DNA of 64,000 nt from Ruegeria sp. THAF33 (GCF_009363615.1 NZ_CP045384.1:556501-620500); one strand, 5' to 3'; shown: positions 35,884 through 44,825, counted from the first letter of the stretch. Notes: generated by a model from the sequence alone, not told the origin. Translations and numbers: made by a program.

Positions 35884-37083
35884 TTACGCTACGACAGGCC
35901 GGGACCGTCTAAACAGAAGGAACCCTGCCAGCATCAACAAAAGTGCCAGTAGAAAAGGGGCGCCGGGCAGGTAGAGCGGGGTGTCAGGTCGAATGAACTG
36001 CGCGAATACGCTGGTCATCACCAACGGTGAGATCACCATCGAAAGCGCATGCAACGCAGTCAGGACACCTTGCAATTCGCCTTGCTGCGAATCTGGTGTG
36101 GCCCGTGACATCATCGCCTGAAGGGCGGGCGTGATGACGGCCCCAATGGCGGTAATCGGAATGAGAAGCAGTGCGATCAGGCCGTTGGTCAGAAAGGCCA
36201 GAATGGCGAAGCTCATGATTTCAAAGATCATGCCATAGATGATTGTTGCCCGCTCGCCCAAAAGCCGGATGGCCGGGCGGATCAGACCGCCTTGCACGAC
36301 GGCCATGCCGATACCATAGATTCCAAGCGACAGGCCGATCATCTGCGCGGACCAACCGAAGCGCTCGGTCGTGAAATAGGACCAGATGGCCGGATAGACG
36401 TAGATTGAAACCGAATACAGGAAATAGACCCACAGCATCGGCCGGATGCCGGGCAATGACGCTATGGCGCGAAGCGAGTTCACCGGATTTGCGCGTCGCA
36501 AGTTGAAGGCACGCCTGTTTTCATTGGTCACCGTTTCCGGCATCACGAAACATCCGATGCAGAAGGTCAGCGCCGCCAAACCCGCCGCGGCCCAGAATGG
36601 TGCGCGGGTTCCAAATTCGCTCAGCAATCCGCCGATCACCGGACCCAGAACGAACCCCACGCCAAATGCCGCGCCCAAAAGGCCGAAATTTGCGGCCTTG
36701 TCTCTTGGGGCGGACACATCGGCCATGAAAGCCGCCGCTGTCGAATGGGTGGCCGCCGTGATGCCGCCGACGATACGTCCGACCAGCAAAAGCCAGATGC
36801 TGCCCGCCATGGCCATGACGACGTAGTCCAGCGCCATGACGAACAAGGACACCAGCAATACCGTTCTGCGCCCGTAAGCATCGGACAGATTTCCCAGAAT
36901 GGGGCCGAAGATGAATTGCATCGCGGCAAACGCAGTACTCAGCACGCCGCCCCAGATCGCCGCATTGGCCAGGGTGCCGCCCTGAACCTCGACGATCAGT
37001 TGCGGCATGATCGGCATCACAAGACCAATGCCCATAGCATCGATCATGACGATGCCGAGGATGAAGAAAAACGGCAGACGCAT
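35884..37083 (-). CDS. MFS transporter, TetA-like (TCR/Tet family)
   Basis: 399 residues with about twelve membrane helices. MRLPFFFILGIVMIDAMGIGLVMPIMPQLI and GNLSDAYGRRTVLL (the motif A region between helices 2 and 3) match the tetracycline-efflux group of the major facilitator superfamily. The resemblance does not show drug specificity, and many environmental members export unknown compounds. Sits between hydrolase and alcohol dehydrogenase genes on the same strand, with 100 bases upstream that may hold its own promoter. Confidence 0.9.
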   Translation of the reverse strand: MRLPFFFILGIVMIDAMGIGLVMPIMPQLIVEVQGGTLANAAIWGGVLSTAFAAMQFIFGPILGNLSDAYGRRTVLLVSLFVMALDYVVMAMAGSIWLLLVGRIVGGITAATHSTAAAFMADVSAPRDKAANFGLLGAAFGVGFVLGPVIGGLLSEFGTRAPFWAAAGLAALTFCIGCFVMPETVTNENRRAFNLRRANPVNSLRAIASLPGIRPMLWVYFLYSVSIYVYPAIWSYFTTERFGWSAQMIGLSLGIYGIGMAVVQGGLIRPAIRLLGERATIIYGMIFEIMSFAILAFLTNGLIALLLIPITAIGAVITPALQAMMSRATPDSQQGELQGVLTALHALSMVISPLVMTSVFAQFIRPDTPLYLPGAPFLLALLLMLAGFLLFRRSRPVVA

Positions 37084-37183
37084 GGGACATGAACAAATGA
37101 GTTGTGAGCGGCACCCTAGTCATGCACGACGAATGAGGAAAGAGACAGTTCCGCCGGACACCCCATGTCGTTGCGGCAGGTTG

Positions 37184-37897
37184 CTAGAGTTTGCCCGCCA
37201 GTCCGGACAGAAGCTCAGCCAATTCCTGCGGATGTGAAAAAAACGGCGAATGCGAGCTGTCGATTGTACGTCGAAGATTTTCGGGGACGCAGGCGCTCAT
37301 GTCTGCCTGGTACTCGGTCGGTATCGTGTGGTCGTCGGTTGTTCGGATATAGGCCTTGGGAACTTTGGCAAAGCGCGGACCGACAGGCAGCGGTGTTTCT
37401 TGTGGCAGGATGGCTTGCGGACACAGGCGCGCGTATGCGTATGGCAGGACGTCGTCCGGGCAATCGTGATAAAACAGCTGTGGGATCGCATCCACGGACA
37501 CGGTATAGGAAAGCCCGTCCGCAGATTTTTCCACTGCGTGCGCAATGGTTTGCCGCGGCCCGCGCCTGCGCATTTCCGCCATCGAAAGACCATCCCGGGG
37601 GACATAGGCACACAGGTAAATCAAAGCGCGCATTGCATCCGGGCGCGCCTCGGCCGCTGCGCTGATCGGAAAGCCGGCCCAGGAATGGCCGACGACGATC
37701 GTATCGGGTGTACAGGCGTTCAAAATGGCATCGCGGCAACTGTCCAGCGTGACGTCGGCCACCGGCGTGGGGTCTGCACCATGGCTGGGCATGTCGATGG
37801 CGCGGGCGGTATGGCCCAGGGCTTCCAAAGCGGGGATCAGGTCGCGCCAGCACCAGGCGCCGTGACACGAGCCATGGACCAACAGGAAGGACGCCAT
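37184..37897 (-). CDS. Alpha/beta-fold hydrolase (esterase/hydroxynitrile-lyase-like)
   Basis: 237 residues. Oxyanion segment LVHGSCHGAWCWRDLIPALEALGH, nucleophile elbow GHSWAG and a C-terminal SSHSPFFSHPQEL with the catalytic His. The overall pattern is that of small esterases related to plant hydroxynitrile lyase and methylesterases. The ATG at 37897 is preferred to the one at 37903, because AAGGAG then lies 7 bases upstream instead of one. Last of the hydrolase group. Confidence 0.87.
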   Translation of the reverse strand: MASFLLVHGSCHGAWCWRDLIPALEALGHTARAIDMPSHGADPTPVADVTLDSCRDAILNACTPDTIVVGHSWAGFPISAAAEARPDAMRALIYLCAYVPRDGLSMAEMRRRGPRQTIAHAVEKSADGLSYTVSVDAIPQLFYHDCPDDVLPYAYARLCPQAILPQETPLPVGPRFAKVPKAYIRTTDDHTIPTEYQADMSACVPENLRRTIDSSHSPFFSHPQELAELLSGLAGKL

Positions 37898-37909
37898 TGT
37901 CATTCTCCT

Positions 37910-38698
37910 TCAGACATGTCCGATTTCGGTCAGAAATCCGGTCAGGATCTCTGCGTATTCCGCGGGATTCTCAACGCAAGGCAAATGTCCTGCGCGGCGG
38001 ATCAGCCGAAATCGGGATCCGGGAACAAGATCAATCGTTTCCCGCACCAGATCGGGCGGGGTCGATCCGTCTTCGCTGCCCGCAATCCCAAGCGTGGGCA
38101 GGCGCAGGCCGCTTGTGGGGGTAAAAAAGTCGGTACCGGCAATGGCAGCACAGCAGCCCAGATACCCTTCGACTGGTTGGCTGACCATCATATCGCGCCA
38201 GGGCAGGTGATTTTGGGCGCGGCGGAATTCGCGCGAGAACCAACGCTCCATCGTGGCATCGGCCAGAGTCTCGATCCCGCCCTTTCGCACCGCCTGAATA
38301 CGCTCTTGCCAGATCGAAGGCGTGGCGATCTTGGCAGCGGTGTTCGACAGCACCAGCGCACGAATCTGGTCCATGCGTTTGACCGCCAGCCCCTGCGCGA
38401 TCATCCCGCCAATCGAGAGACCGACAAAGACGCAATCGCGAACCTGAAGGTGATCCAGCAGCGCCTCGGCATCCCGCACCAAAGCGCCCATCGAATAGGG
38501 TGCAGGGGGCACCGAGGATTGCCCGTGCCCACGTTTGTCATACCGGATGACGTGCAGCCCGTCGGGCATGTATGGCAGCACCGCGTCCCAGAGATGCAGG
38601 TCGGTTCCCAAGGAATTGGCAAACACAATGGGTGCACCGTCCGTGGGGCCGTCGATGCGATAGTTCAGTTTCACGTCGCCCAGATCAGCGATCATCAT
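37910..38698 (-). CDS. Alpha/beta hydrolase, 3-oxoadipate enol-lactonase (PcaD)-like
   Basis: 262 residues. Motifs FANSLGTDLHLWDAVLP, IRYDKRGHGQSS, nucleophile elbow GLSIGGMIAQG and GHLPCVENPAEYA with the catalytic His are typical of PcaD-like enol-lactonases. No other protocatechuate-pathway gene is nearby, so the true substrate may differ. The frame extends to 38752. The ATG at 38698 follows AAGGAC by 8 bases. Downstream of the dehydratase gene by about 60 bases. Confidence 0.85.
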   Translation of the reverse strand: MMIADLGDVKLNYRIDGPTDGAPIVFANSLGTDLHLWDAVLPYMPDGLHVIRYDKRGHGQSSVPPAPYSMGALVRDAEALLDHLQVRDCVFVGLSIGGMIAQGLAVKRMDQIRALVLSNTAAKIATPSIWQERIQAVRKGGIETLADATMERWFSREFRRAQNHLPWRDMMVSQPVEGYLGCCAAIAGTDFFTPTSGLRLPTLGIAGSEDGSTPPDLVRETIDLVPGSRFRLIRRAGHLPCVENPAEYAEILTGFLTEIGHV

Positions 38699-38757
38699 GA
38701 CAAAGGTCCTTGTCGTCATGCGGTCCTGATGCAATTTGCACAGCTTTCGCACCCATG

Positions 38758-39732
38758 TCAGGTCAGGAATTCCAACGCCTTAGCAAATATTCCCGGATCG
38801 ACATTCCCGCCCGATGTGACGACGATCACGTCGTCGCCTTCGATCTCGTCGCCCCGGAAAAGGGCCGCGGCCAGGGCTACGGCGCCGCCGGGTTCCAACA
38901 CGACTTTAAGGCGCAGAAAGGCATATGCCATGGCCTGCAATGCCTCGTCTTCGGTGACAGAAAGTCCGGGGCCGCAAAGACGGTGAAGGATCGGAAAGGT
39001 GATGTCGCCGGGCTGCGGTGTCAGGATCGCATCGCATATGTTACCCGACGCCGCATTGTTGTTTTGAATGCGACCTGACGCCAAGGATCGTTTGACGTCG
39101 TCGAACCCTTCCGGCTCACAGGGGCGCGCCCGCAAATTCGGCGCGTGTTTCTCCAGCGCCAGCGCAATGCCCGAGGTCAAACCTCCGCCGCCGCAACAGA
39201 TCAGAACATCCGCCTGCGAAACCCCAATTTCCGCTGCCTGCCTGGCGATTTCCAGCCCGGTTGTGCCTTGCCCCGCGATGACCTGCGGTTCGTCATAGGG
39301 GCGGATCAGGGTCAGACCCCGTTCGGCCGCGATGGCTTCGCCTATTTCCTCCCGTCTTTCATTCGCACGATCGTACAAAACGACTTCGCCGCCCAACGCG
39401 CGGGTGTTGTCGATCTTGAGTTGCGGCGCGTCCGACGGCATGACAATGACCGAGGCAATCCCGTGCTTCGCGGCGGCCATCGCAACGCCTTGCGCATGGT
39501 TGCCTGATGAATATGCGATCACACCACGCTGGCGTATGCCCTCATCCAGCGCCGAAATGGCCGACCACGCGCCGCGAAACTTGAAACTGCCGGTATGTTG
39601 CAGGCATTCCGGTTTGACCCAAATCCGGCGGCCCGCAAGCGTGTCGAGAAAGGGCGACGACAGGATCGGCGTTTCGCGAACGTGTCCTTTCAGCCGCTCT
39701 GCGGCGGCTTCGATCATCTCAAATGTGCTCAT
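38758..39732 (-). CDS. PLP-dependent threonine/serine dehydratase family protein
   Basis: 324 residues, type II PLP fold. PLP-Lys motif GSFKFRGAW (near residue 50), YSSGNHAQGVAMAA, the phosphate-binding glycine loop CCGGGGLTSG (near 175) and VTSGGNVDP close to the end. It has no regulatory C-terminal domain, so it is of the catabolic or hydroxyaspartate/ectoine-utilisation dehydratase type. The start at 39732 overlaps the stop of the preceding hydrolase by ATGA. A longer frame to 39939 only adds sequence shadowing that hydrolase. Confidence 0.9.
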   Translation of the reverse strand: MSTFEMIEAAAERLKGHVRETPILSSPFLDTLAGRRIWVKPECLQHTGSFKFRGAWSAISALDEGIRQRGVIAYSSGNHAQGVAMAAAKHGIASVIVMPSDAPQLKIDNTRALGGEVVLYDRANERREEIGEAIAAERGLTLIRPYDEPQVIAGQGTTGLEIARQAAEIGVSQADVLICCGGGGLTSGIALALEKHAPNLRARPCEPEGFDDVKRSLASGRIQNNNAASGNICDAILTPQPGDITFPILHRLCGPGLSVTEDEALQAMAYAFLRLKVVLEPGGAVALAAALFRGDEIEGDDVIVVTSGGNVDPGIFAKALEFLT

Positions 39733-40559
39733 GCGGCGTTCTTCAATACCTTCTGTATCAGGTCCAGTGATTGGGGTTCGTTCAGGAACGGAACGTGCCC
39801 GCGATCCGGTACCTCGACCGAGATCAGGCCCGGGTGTCGGTGCCGCATCTCGGCCAGAGTGTCCGCGCCCAGAACATCGGAATTCGCGCCCCGGATCACA
39901 CCGGTGGGAATGTCGCGCAAGGCTTCGAAGAACACCCATAGATCAGGGGCTGCCCCGCTTGCAGCTTGTTCAAGAAGCGCCTTGCGCAAGGCTGGATCAT
40001 ATCGCAACTTCAGCCCATCCTTGCGCATTTCATACTGAAATTCTGCCTGTTTGCGCCAGGTTTCCAGTGGAACACCGGGAAATTGCGGCTCCATTATGTG
40101 TTTCAATTCGGCGGCGGCTTCATCATAGGTTTTGGCCGTGGGCTGGGCCCCGACGTAGGCCATGATCTTGGCGATACCTGACGGCTCGATAACTGGCCCC
40201 ACGTCATTCAGAATTACGGCGGCCAGACGTTCGGGGTGGCTTGCGGCCAGCGCCATGGCGATCAGCCCGCCGCGCGATGTGCCCAGAATGACTGCTTTAG
40301 CGATCCCCAGATGATCGAGCAGCTCAATCGCGTCATGGGATTCGCGGAAGATATTGTAGTTCATGAAATCGGGGTCGTATTCCGAACGTCCGCGCCCCCT
40401 GTAATCCATGGCGATCATGCGCAGGCCCGAGGCATGTGGCGCAAAAAACGAAAAGTCGCGGCTGTTTCGGGTCAGACCGGCCAGACACAAAAGCGGCGTG
40501 CCGGTGCCGGACTCTTTGAAATAGATGCGCCTGCCGTCCGTTGTCATGAATTCTGACAT
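39729..40559 (-). CDS. Alpha/beta-fold hydrolase
   Basis: 276 residues. LLCLAGLTRNSRDFSFFAPH, IAMDYRGRGRSEYDPDF, nucleophile elbow GTSRGGLIAMALAASHPERLAAVILND and PDRGHVPFLNEPQ with the catalytic His. Complete triad. Related to epoxide hydrolase and enol-lactonase groups, specific reaction unknown. Its start shares one base with the dehalogenase stop (TGATG), and its stop overlaps the dehydratase start. Confidence 0.88.
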   Translation of the reverse strand: MSEFMTTDGRRIYFKESGTGTPLLCLAGLTRNSRDFSFFAPHASGLRMIAMDYRGRGRSEYDPDFMNYNIFRESHDAIELLDHLGIAKAVILGTSRGGLIAMALAASHPERLAAVILNDVGPVIEPSGIAKIMAYVGAQPTAKTYDEAAAELKHIMEPQFPGVPLETWRKQAEFQYEMRKDGLKLRYDPALRKALLEQAASGAAPDLWVFFEALRDIPTGVIRGANSDVLGADTLAEMRHRHPGLISVEVPDRGHVPFLNEPQSLDLIQKVLKNAA

Positions 40560-41245
40560 CAGAGACCGGCCAGCTTGGGAATCGAGGTCAGATCGGACAG
40601 CACATGCGCAGGTGTCCAGGGAAGGCGATCCATGGGTTCACCAATCCGATTGACCCATGCGGTCACAAAACCGTACCCGCTGGCCCCGGCAGCGTCCCAG
40701 CCATTCGAACTGACGAACAAGACCTCATCGCGTGCGCAGCCAAACCTGTCTTGCACCAGATCATAGACGCGGGCGTGGGGTTTGAAGACGCCGACGCTTT
40801 CGACCGACAGCACATCATCCAATGCATCCCCGATTCCCGCGGATTTCACGGCTCCGTCCAGCATGGGGGGCGACCCGTTGGACAGGATCGCCGTGTGCAG
40901 CCCACCATCCTTGAGGGCTTTCAGCATGGCCGGAACTTCGGGATAGGCCTGCAATTCCCAATAGAGATCAAGCAGACGTTGTCGCAGTTCCGGGTTGCCT
41001 TGCAGGCCTGCGGCCTCCAGAGCCCAATCCAGCCCGTCCTGGGTGACGTCCCAGAAATCCGCATGCGCATCCGCCACGGCGCGCAGCCACGTGTATTGCA
41101 GCTGTTTCAGACGCCAATGCCCCGCAACGGTGGTCCATTTGTCTTTCAGGGCTTCGAAACCCGGCTCGTCTGCCGCCTGTCGGGCAGCCGCGGCGACATC
41201 GAACAATGTTCCGTAGGCGTCGAACACACAGGTCGTGATCGCCAT
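40559..41245 (-). CDS. Haloacid dehalogenase type II family protein
   Basis: 228 residues. Nucleophile Asp in CVFDAYGTLFDV (residues 6-17), the Ser/Asn motif LSNGSPPML, and SSNGWDAAGASGYGFVTAWVNR, which matches the L-2-haloacid dehalogenase subgroup. It probably removes halide from short 2-haloacids by an ester intermediate, though many members act on other substrates. The ATG at 41245 follows AAGGAGG. First gene of a five-gene minus-strand block. Confidence 0.9.
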   Translation of the reverse strand: MAITTCVFDAYGTLFDVAAAARQAADEPGFEALKDKWTTVAGHWRLKQLQYTWLRAVADAHADFWDVTQDGLDWALEAAGLQGNPELRQRLLDLYWELQAYPEVPAMLKALKDGGLHTAILSNGSPPMLDGAVKSAGIGDALDDVLSVESVGVFKPHARVYDLVQDRFGCARDEVLFVSSNGWDAAGASGYGFVTAWVNRIGEPMDRLPWTPAHVLSDLTSIPKLAGL

Positions 41246-41322
41246 ATGATCCTCCTTTGATTGCGCGCAGGTTGGCACATCGGCGCAGGGGGTGAAAGAG
41301 CCGAGGGTTTACAACATTGTGT

Positions 41323-41337
41323 CAACCTATAGGGTTG
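41323..41337. promoter_or_regulatory. Small dyad between the dehalogenase and FKBP genes
   Basis: Arms CAACC (41323-41327) and GGTTG (41333-41337) flank TATAG. It lies in the divergent 126-base gap, possibly over a -10 region. Weak evidence. Confidence 0.3.
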
Positions 41338-41371
41338 GCCGCTTAACCCCTTGGAACGGCCGGAGGCCACG

Positions 41372-41800
41372 ATGACCGAAATCAAACAAGGCGACACGGT
41401 TCGCATCCGCTACACCGGGACGTTGCTGGACGGCAAAGTCTTTGACAGCTCGGACGGGCGTGATCCGCTGGAATTCGTGGTCGGGTCGGGCCAGATCATC
41501 CCGGGTCTGGACCGTGCCATGCCGGGCCTGTCCACCGGGGACAAGACGCGGGTCGAGATTGCCTGCACCGACGCCTACGGCCCGATCAACCCGGCGATGC
41601 GTCAGGAAATTCCCCGTGAAGGCATTCCAGACGACATCCCCCTGGATCCAGGGACACAGTTGCAGATGCAAACGCCAGAAGGTCAGGCCGTGCCTGTAAC
41701 GGTTGTGGATTCAAACGAAGCCACTGTTACCCTGGATGCAAATCATCCGCTGGCAGGGCAGGATCTGGTTTTCGAGATCGAAGTCGTTTCAGTCAACTGA
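41372..41800 (+). CDS. FKBP-type peptidyl-prolyl isomerase, SlyD-like
   Basis: 142 residues. VRIRYTGTLLDGKVFDSS, PLEFVVGSGQIIPGLDRAMPGLSTGDK and DAYGPINPAMRQEIPREGIP show an FKBP domain with the inserted flap of SlyD-type isomerases. There is no His-rich metal tail, so it is a short form. Cytoplasmic folding catalyst. The ATG at 41372 follows GGAGG. The TTG-led longer frame from 41351 is rejected. Confidence 0.93.
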   Translation: MTEIKQGDTVRIRYTGTLLDGKVFDSSDGRDPLEFVVGSGQIIPGLDRAMPGLSTGDKTRVEIACTDAYGPINPAMRQEIPREGIPDDIPLDPGTQLQMQTPEGQAVPVTVVDSNEATVTLDANHPLAGQDLVFEIEVVSVN

Positions 41801-41809
41801 GACATGGTT

Positions 41810-41829
41810 CGGGCCGGGTGTCCGGCCCG
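41810..41829. terminator. GC-rich hairpin between convergent FKBP and small membrane protein genes
   Basis: Perfect 8-bp stem CGGGCCGG / CCGGCCCG with a GTGT loop. No U-run on either strand, so it may pause or block transcription or protect 3' ends in both directions. Confidence 0.45.
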
Positions 41830-41833
41830 GATC

Positions 41834-42013
41834 TCACCCTATCAGAGCGTGAATCGCAGCCCGCACCTGTGGCTGCGTAAAGAAGACAAATACCAGCAAC
41901 AGCGAAGTCAACGTAAGCAATAGCACCCTGGCCCGTTGGCTGAGAAAGCCGGGCTTTCGCCTGCTTTGCGTCACGCGTGCATTATTTGCAATGATTTGGT
42001 CAAGTTTGCTCAT
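41834..42013 (-). CDS. Small membrane protein of unknown function
   Basis: 59 residues: a charged N-terminal half (MSKLDQIIANNARVTQSRRKPG) and one hydrophobic helix, VLLLTLTSLLLVFVFFT (about residues 33-49). Likely a single-pass inner-membrane protein, N-terminus inside by the positive charges. The longer frame to 42157 runs into fabI and is rejected. Downstream of fabI by about 60 bases on the same strand, so possibly the tail of the fab operon. Confidence 0.6.
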   Translation of the reverse strand: MSKLDQIIANNARVTQSRRKPGFLSQRARVLLLTLTSLLLVFVFFTQPQVRAAIHALIG

Positions 42014-42071
42014 ATCGATTACCTGCCGCTTAATGATGGTAAAATCTGGGCAGCGGCAGGGAAAGATATGG

Positions 42072-42863
42072 TCACATGGATTCGGGTTGAGGCATGCCCA
42101 GAACGTGGAAACCACCGTCAACGCGGATGATCTCACCCGTCGTGCAGGCGCCGGCATCTGACGTCAGGTACACTGCCGTTCCGCCGACAGCTTCAAGTGT
42201 GGCGTTAGAGCGCATCGGTGCATTCTGATCGCAGAATTTGTAGGTCTTGCGTGCACCGCCGATGGCTGCACCGGCAAGGGTTCTCATCGGCCCCGGGGAA
42301 ATCGCATTCACGCGGATGCCATCGGGGCCAAGATCGTTGGCCAGATAGCGCGTTGCTGATTCCAGCGCAGCCTTTGCGACACCCATCACGTTGTAGTTGG
42401 GCACAACCCGGTTGGAGCCCTGATACGTCAGGGTCAGCAGGGAACCGCCATTGTCTTTCATCAACGGATAGGCGCGGCGCGCGACCTCGATGAAGGAATA
42501 GGCCGAAACATCCATCGAATGCTTGAAATTGGCCCGTGTGGTATTCAGGAACCGACCTGTCAGCTCGGACTTATCCGAATAGGCGATAGCATGGACCACG
42601 AAATCTATGGTGGGCCAACGTTCGGCCAACTCGCCAAAAGCGCGATCCAGAGACTCGTCGTCGGTGACATCCGCATCGACCATGAAATCGCTGCCCAGGC
42701 TCTGAGCCAGCGGCTCCAGCCGCTTTCCGAATGCCTCGCCCTGATAGGTGAATGCCAGTTCGGCGCCGGCCTCGTGCATGGCCTTGGCAATGCCCCACGC
42801 AATCGAGCGGTCATTGGCCACGCCCATGATCAGGCCGCGTTTACCTTTGAGAAGATCCGACAT
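42072..42863 (-). CDS. fabI: FabI, enoyl-[acyl-carrier-protein] reductase (NADH)
   Basis: 263 residues, short-chain dehydrogenase fold. GVANDRSIAWGIA cofactor loop near the N-terminus, catalytic Y-x6-K in NYNVMGVAKAAL, and ISPGPMRTLAGAAI following it, all typical of FabI. It performs the last reduction of each fatty-acid elongation cycle. Starts as ATG at 42863. A GTG at 42872 overlapping the fabB stop is an alternative. Third gene of fabA-fabB-fabI. Confidence 0.94.
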   Translation of the reverse strand: MSDLLKGKRGLIMGVANDRSIAWGIAKAMHEAGAELAFTYQGEAFGKRLEPLAQSLGSDFMVDADVTDDESLDRAFGELAERWPTIDFVVHAIAYSDKSELTGRFLNTTRANFKHSMDVSAYSFIEVARRAYPLMKDNGGSLLTLTYQGSNRVVPNYNVMGVAKAALESATRYLANDLGPDGIRVNAISPGPMRTLAGAAIGGARKTYKFCDQNAPMRSNATLEAVGGTAVYLTSDAGACTTGEIIRVDGGFHVLGMPQPESM

Positions 42864-42868
42864 TACTT

Positions 42869-44098
42869 TCACCCGTTATACTTTGAAAGAACCATGGACC
42901 CGTTTGTGCCGCCAAAGCCGAAGCTGTTGGTCATGACACTGTCCAGTCCTGCGTTTTCAACCACTTGAGTTGCAATTTCACCGGGCTGAATGCCTTCGGC
43001 AAGCGTGTCGACATTGATCGATGGTGTAATGAAATCATTTTCCAGCATCAGCAGGCAGAAAATCGTCTCAAGCGCGCCCGCCGCACCCTGAGCGTGGCCT
43101 GTCATCGACTTGGTCGAGGAGATGGGGGGTACATTGCCTTCGCCAAAGATGCGGCGCACCGCCTCTACCTCACCCACATCGCCGACGGGGGTCGAGGTGC
43201 CGTGGGCATTGATATAGCCGACCTTGCGCCCCTCGGGCAGGGTACCCAGAGCAAGTCGCATCGCGCGCTCGCCGCCCTCACCTGAAGGAGCAACCATGTC
43301 GTGGCCGTCTGAAGTTGCGGCATAACCCGTAACTTCAGCATAAATCTTGGCGCCGCGGGCCAGGGCGTGGTCCAGCTCTTCCAGAACAACGATTCCACCG
43401 CCGCCCGAAATCACGAAACCATCGCGGTTTTCGTCGAACGCGCGCGAGGCTTTATCGGGTGTGTCATTATATTTCGACGACATCGCGCCCATTGCATCGA
43501 ACAGGCAGGAAAGCGTCCAGTCCAGTTCTTCACCGCCGCCGGCGAACATCACGTCCTGTTTGCCAAGCATGATCTGTTCGGCCGCGTTGCCGATGCAATG
43601 CAGCGAGGTCGAGCAGGCCGACGTGATCGAATAGTTGATGCCCTTAATCTTGAACGCGGTCGCCAGATTGGCCGAGATCGTCGAGCACATGCATTTCGGC
43701 ACGGCAAACGGCCCGATGCGCTTGGTCGCGCCCGTCTTCAGAACAGTCTGATGCGCCGTCAGCATCGCGCTGGTCGATGGTCCGCCAGAGCCCGCAACCA
43801 GCCCAGTGCGCGGATTGATGATCTGGTCTTCGGTCAGACCAGAATCGGCAATCGCCTGGCTCATGGCGATATGTGCATAGGCCGCCCCTGGACCCATGAA
43901 GCGCAATGTGCGCTTGTCCACATGCTGGGCCACGTCGATCTTGAGCGTTCCCGCGATCTGGCTGCGAAAACCATGTTCCGCCATCTGTTCGCTGGCCACT
44001 ATCCCGGATTTACCTGCTTTGAGCGAGGTCAGAACCTCTTCGGCATTGTTCCCGATCGAGGACACAACCCCCAGACCGGTGACGACTACTCGACGCAT
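42869..44098 (-). CDS. fabB: FabB, beta-ketoacyl-ACP synthase I
   Basis: 409 residues. Thiolase-fold condensing enzyme with the Cys nucleophile in TSACSTSLHCIG and the two catalytic histidines in NAHGTSTPVGD and MTGHAQGAAGA. The gene pairs with fabA for the anaerobic-type unsaturated fatty acid pathway, extending the cis-3-decenoyl chain. 31 bases after fabA. Its stop region overlaps a possible GTG start of fabI. Confidence 0.95.
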   Translation of the reverse strand: MRRVVVTGLGVVSSIGNNAEEVLTSLKAGKSGIVASEQMAEHGFRSQIAGTLKIDVAQHVDKRTLRFMGPGAAYAHIAMSQAIADSGLTEDQIINPRTGLVAGSGGPSTSAMLTAHQTVLKTGATKRIGPFAVPKCMCSTISANLATAFKIKGINYSITSACSTSLHCIGNAAEQIMLGKQDVMFAGGGEELDWTLSCLFDAMGAMSSKYNDTPDKASRAFDENRDGFVISGGGGIVVLEELDHALARGAKIYAEVTGYAATSDGHDMVAPSGEGGERAMRLALGTLPEGRKVGYINAHGTSTPVGDVGEVEAVRRIFGEGNVPPISSTKSMTGHAQGAAGALETIFCLLMLENDFITPSINVDTLAEGIQPGEIATQVVENAGLDSVMTNSFGFGGTNGSMVLSKYNG

Positions 44099-44129
44099 GT
44101 GCGCACTCCTTGTTTCAGACCGTTCAGGC

Positions 44130-44639
44130 TCAGGCCTCGGACAGAACGACCTTCATGTCCTTGACATCATAAATCATCTCGCCATCGGCTTCGACAATGC
44201 CATCCGCCACACCCATTGTCAGGCGGCGCGTTTGAATCGCTTTTTTGAAATCGATTTTATACGTCAGCATCTTACGGTCCGGGCGCACCATGCCGGTCAG
44301 CTTTACTTCGCCGACGCCAACGGCCATGCCGCGCCCTTGCCATCCACGCCAGCCAAGGTTGAAACCGGTCAGTTGCCAAAGCCCGTCCAGCCCCAGACAG
44401 CCCGGCATGATCGGATTGCCCGGAAAGTGGCACTCAAAAAACCAAAGGTCGGGTGTGATGTCGAATTCGGCCAGCACATGGCCTTTGCCGTGCAGGCCGC
44501 CATCGGCAGAGATGTCGGTGATCCGGTCCATCATCAGCATCGGCGGGGCGGGCAATTGTGCGTTGCCGGGGCCAAATAACTCACCGCGAGCGCATTTCAG
44601 CAGATCATCTTTGTCAAAACTGCTAGGGAACTGGGCCAT
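44130..44639 (-). CDS. fabA: FabA, 3-hydroxydecanoyl-ACP dehydratase/isomerase
   Basis: 169 residues. Active-site His in [26 protein letters not shown], the FabA signature. It dehydrates 3-hydroxydecanoyl-ACP and isomerises the double bond to start unsaturated fatty acid synthesis. It is divergent from irr, an arrangement recurrent in Rhodobacteraceae. Ribosome site AAAGGTGG precedes the ATG. Confidence 0.95.
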   Translation of the reverse strand: MAQFPSSFDKDDLLKCARGELFGPGNAQLPAPPMLMMDRITDISADGGLHGKGHVLAEFDITPDLWFFECHFPGNPIMPGCLGLDGLWQLTGFNLGWRGWQGRGMAVGVGEVKLTGMVRPDRKMLTYKIDFKKAIQTRRLTMGVADGIVEADGEMIYDVKDMKVVLSEA

Positions 44640-44749
44640 TCTGCCACCTTTCCTGCCGGGGGTCTGTCTTTACATCTGGCTTCGTCTAACACCCGTTTGC
44701 AAGGTCCTGCAAGAGCGGCGCGCCACATCATGTTGTGTTGGTTCTTATC

Positions 44750-44772
44750 TTGCGAATGAATTTCATTTGTAA
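44750..44772. promoter_or_regulatory. Fur-family-like operator upstream of irr
   Basis: Perfect arms AATGAA (44755-44760) and TTCATT (44762-44767) around a central T, with matching outer pairs that extend the symmetry to 23 bases. The pattern resembles Fur/Mur boxes of alphaproteobacteria. It ends exactly at the predicted -35 box of irr, so binding would block irr transcription. Confidence 0.55.
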
Positions 44773-44800
44773 TTGCCGGTGATGCGCCCCTATATATAAA
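44773..44800 (+). promoter_or_regulatory. Predicted irr promoter
   Basis: TTGCCG (44773-44778), 16-base spacer, TATAAA (44795-44800). The transcript would begin near 44807, which leaves almost no leader before the ATG at 44811 and favours the ATG at 44826. Confidence 0.45.
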
Positions 44801-44825
44801 GGCAGCAATAATGGGTATCGGATTG

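Noticed and set aside
35884..37083. Tetracycline resistance gene
   Set aside because: Family-level resemblance to TetA only. No adjacent TetR regulator and the catabolic context make drug efflux unproven.
37250..38986. 578-codon open frame on the plus strand
   Set aside because: Antisense to two alpha/beta hydrolase genes and the end of the dehydratase gene, all with catalytic motifs. No protein family visible.
38758..39939. 69-residue N-terminal extension of the dehydratase
   Set aside because: It overlaps the hydrolase gene in another frame, has Arg/Gly/Ser-rich shadow composition, and the ATGA start at 39732 fits the family.
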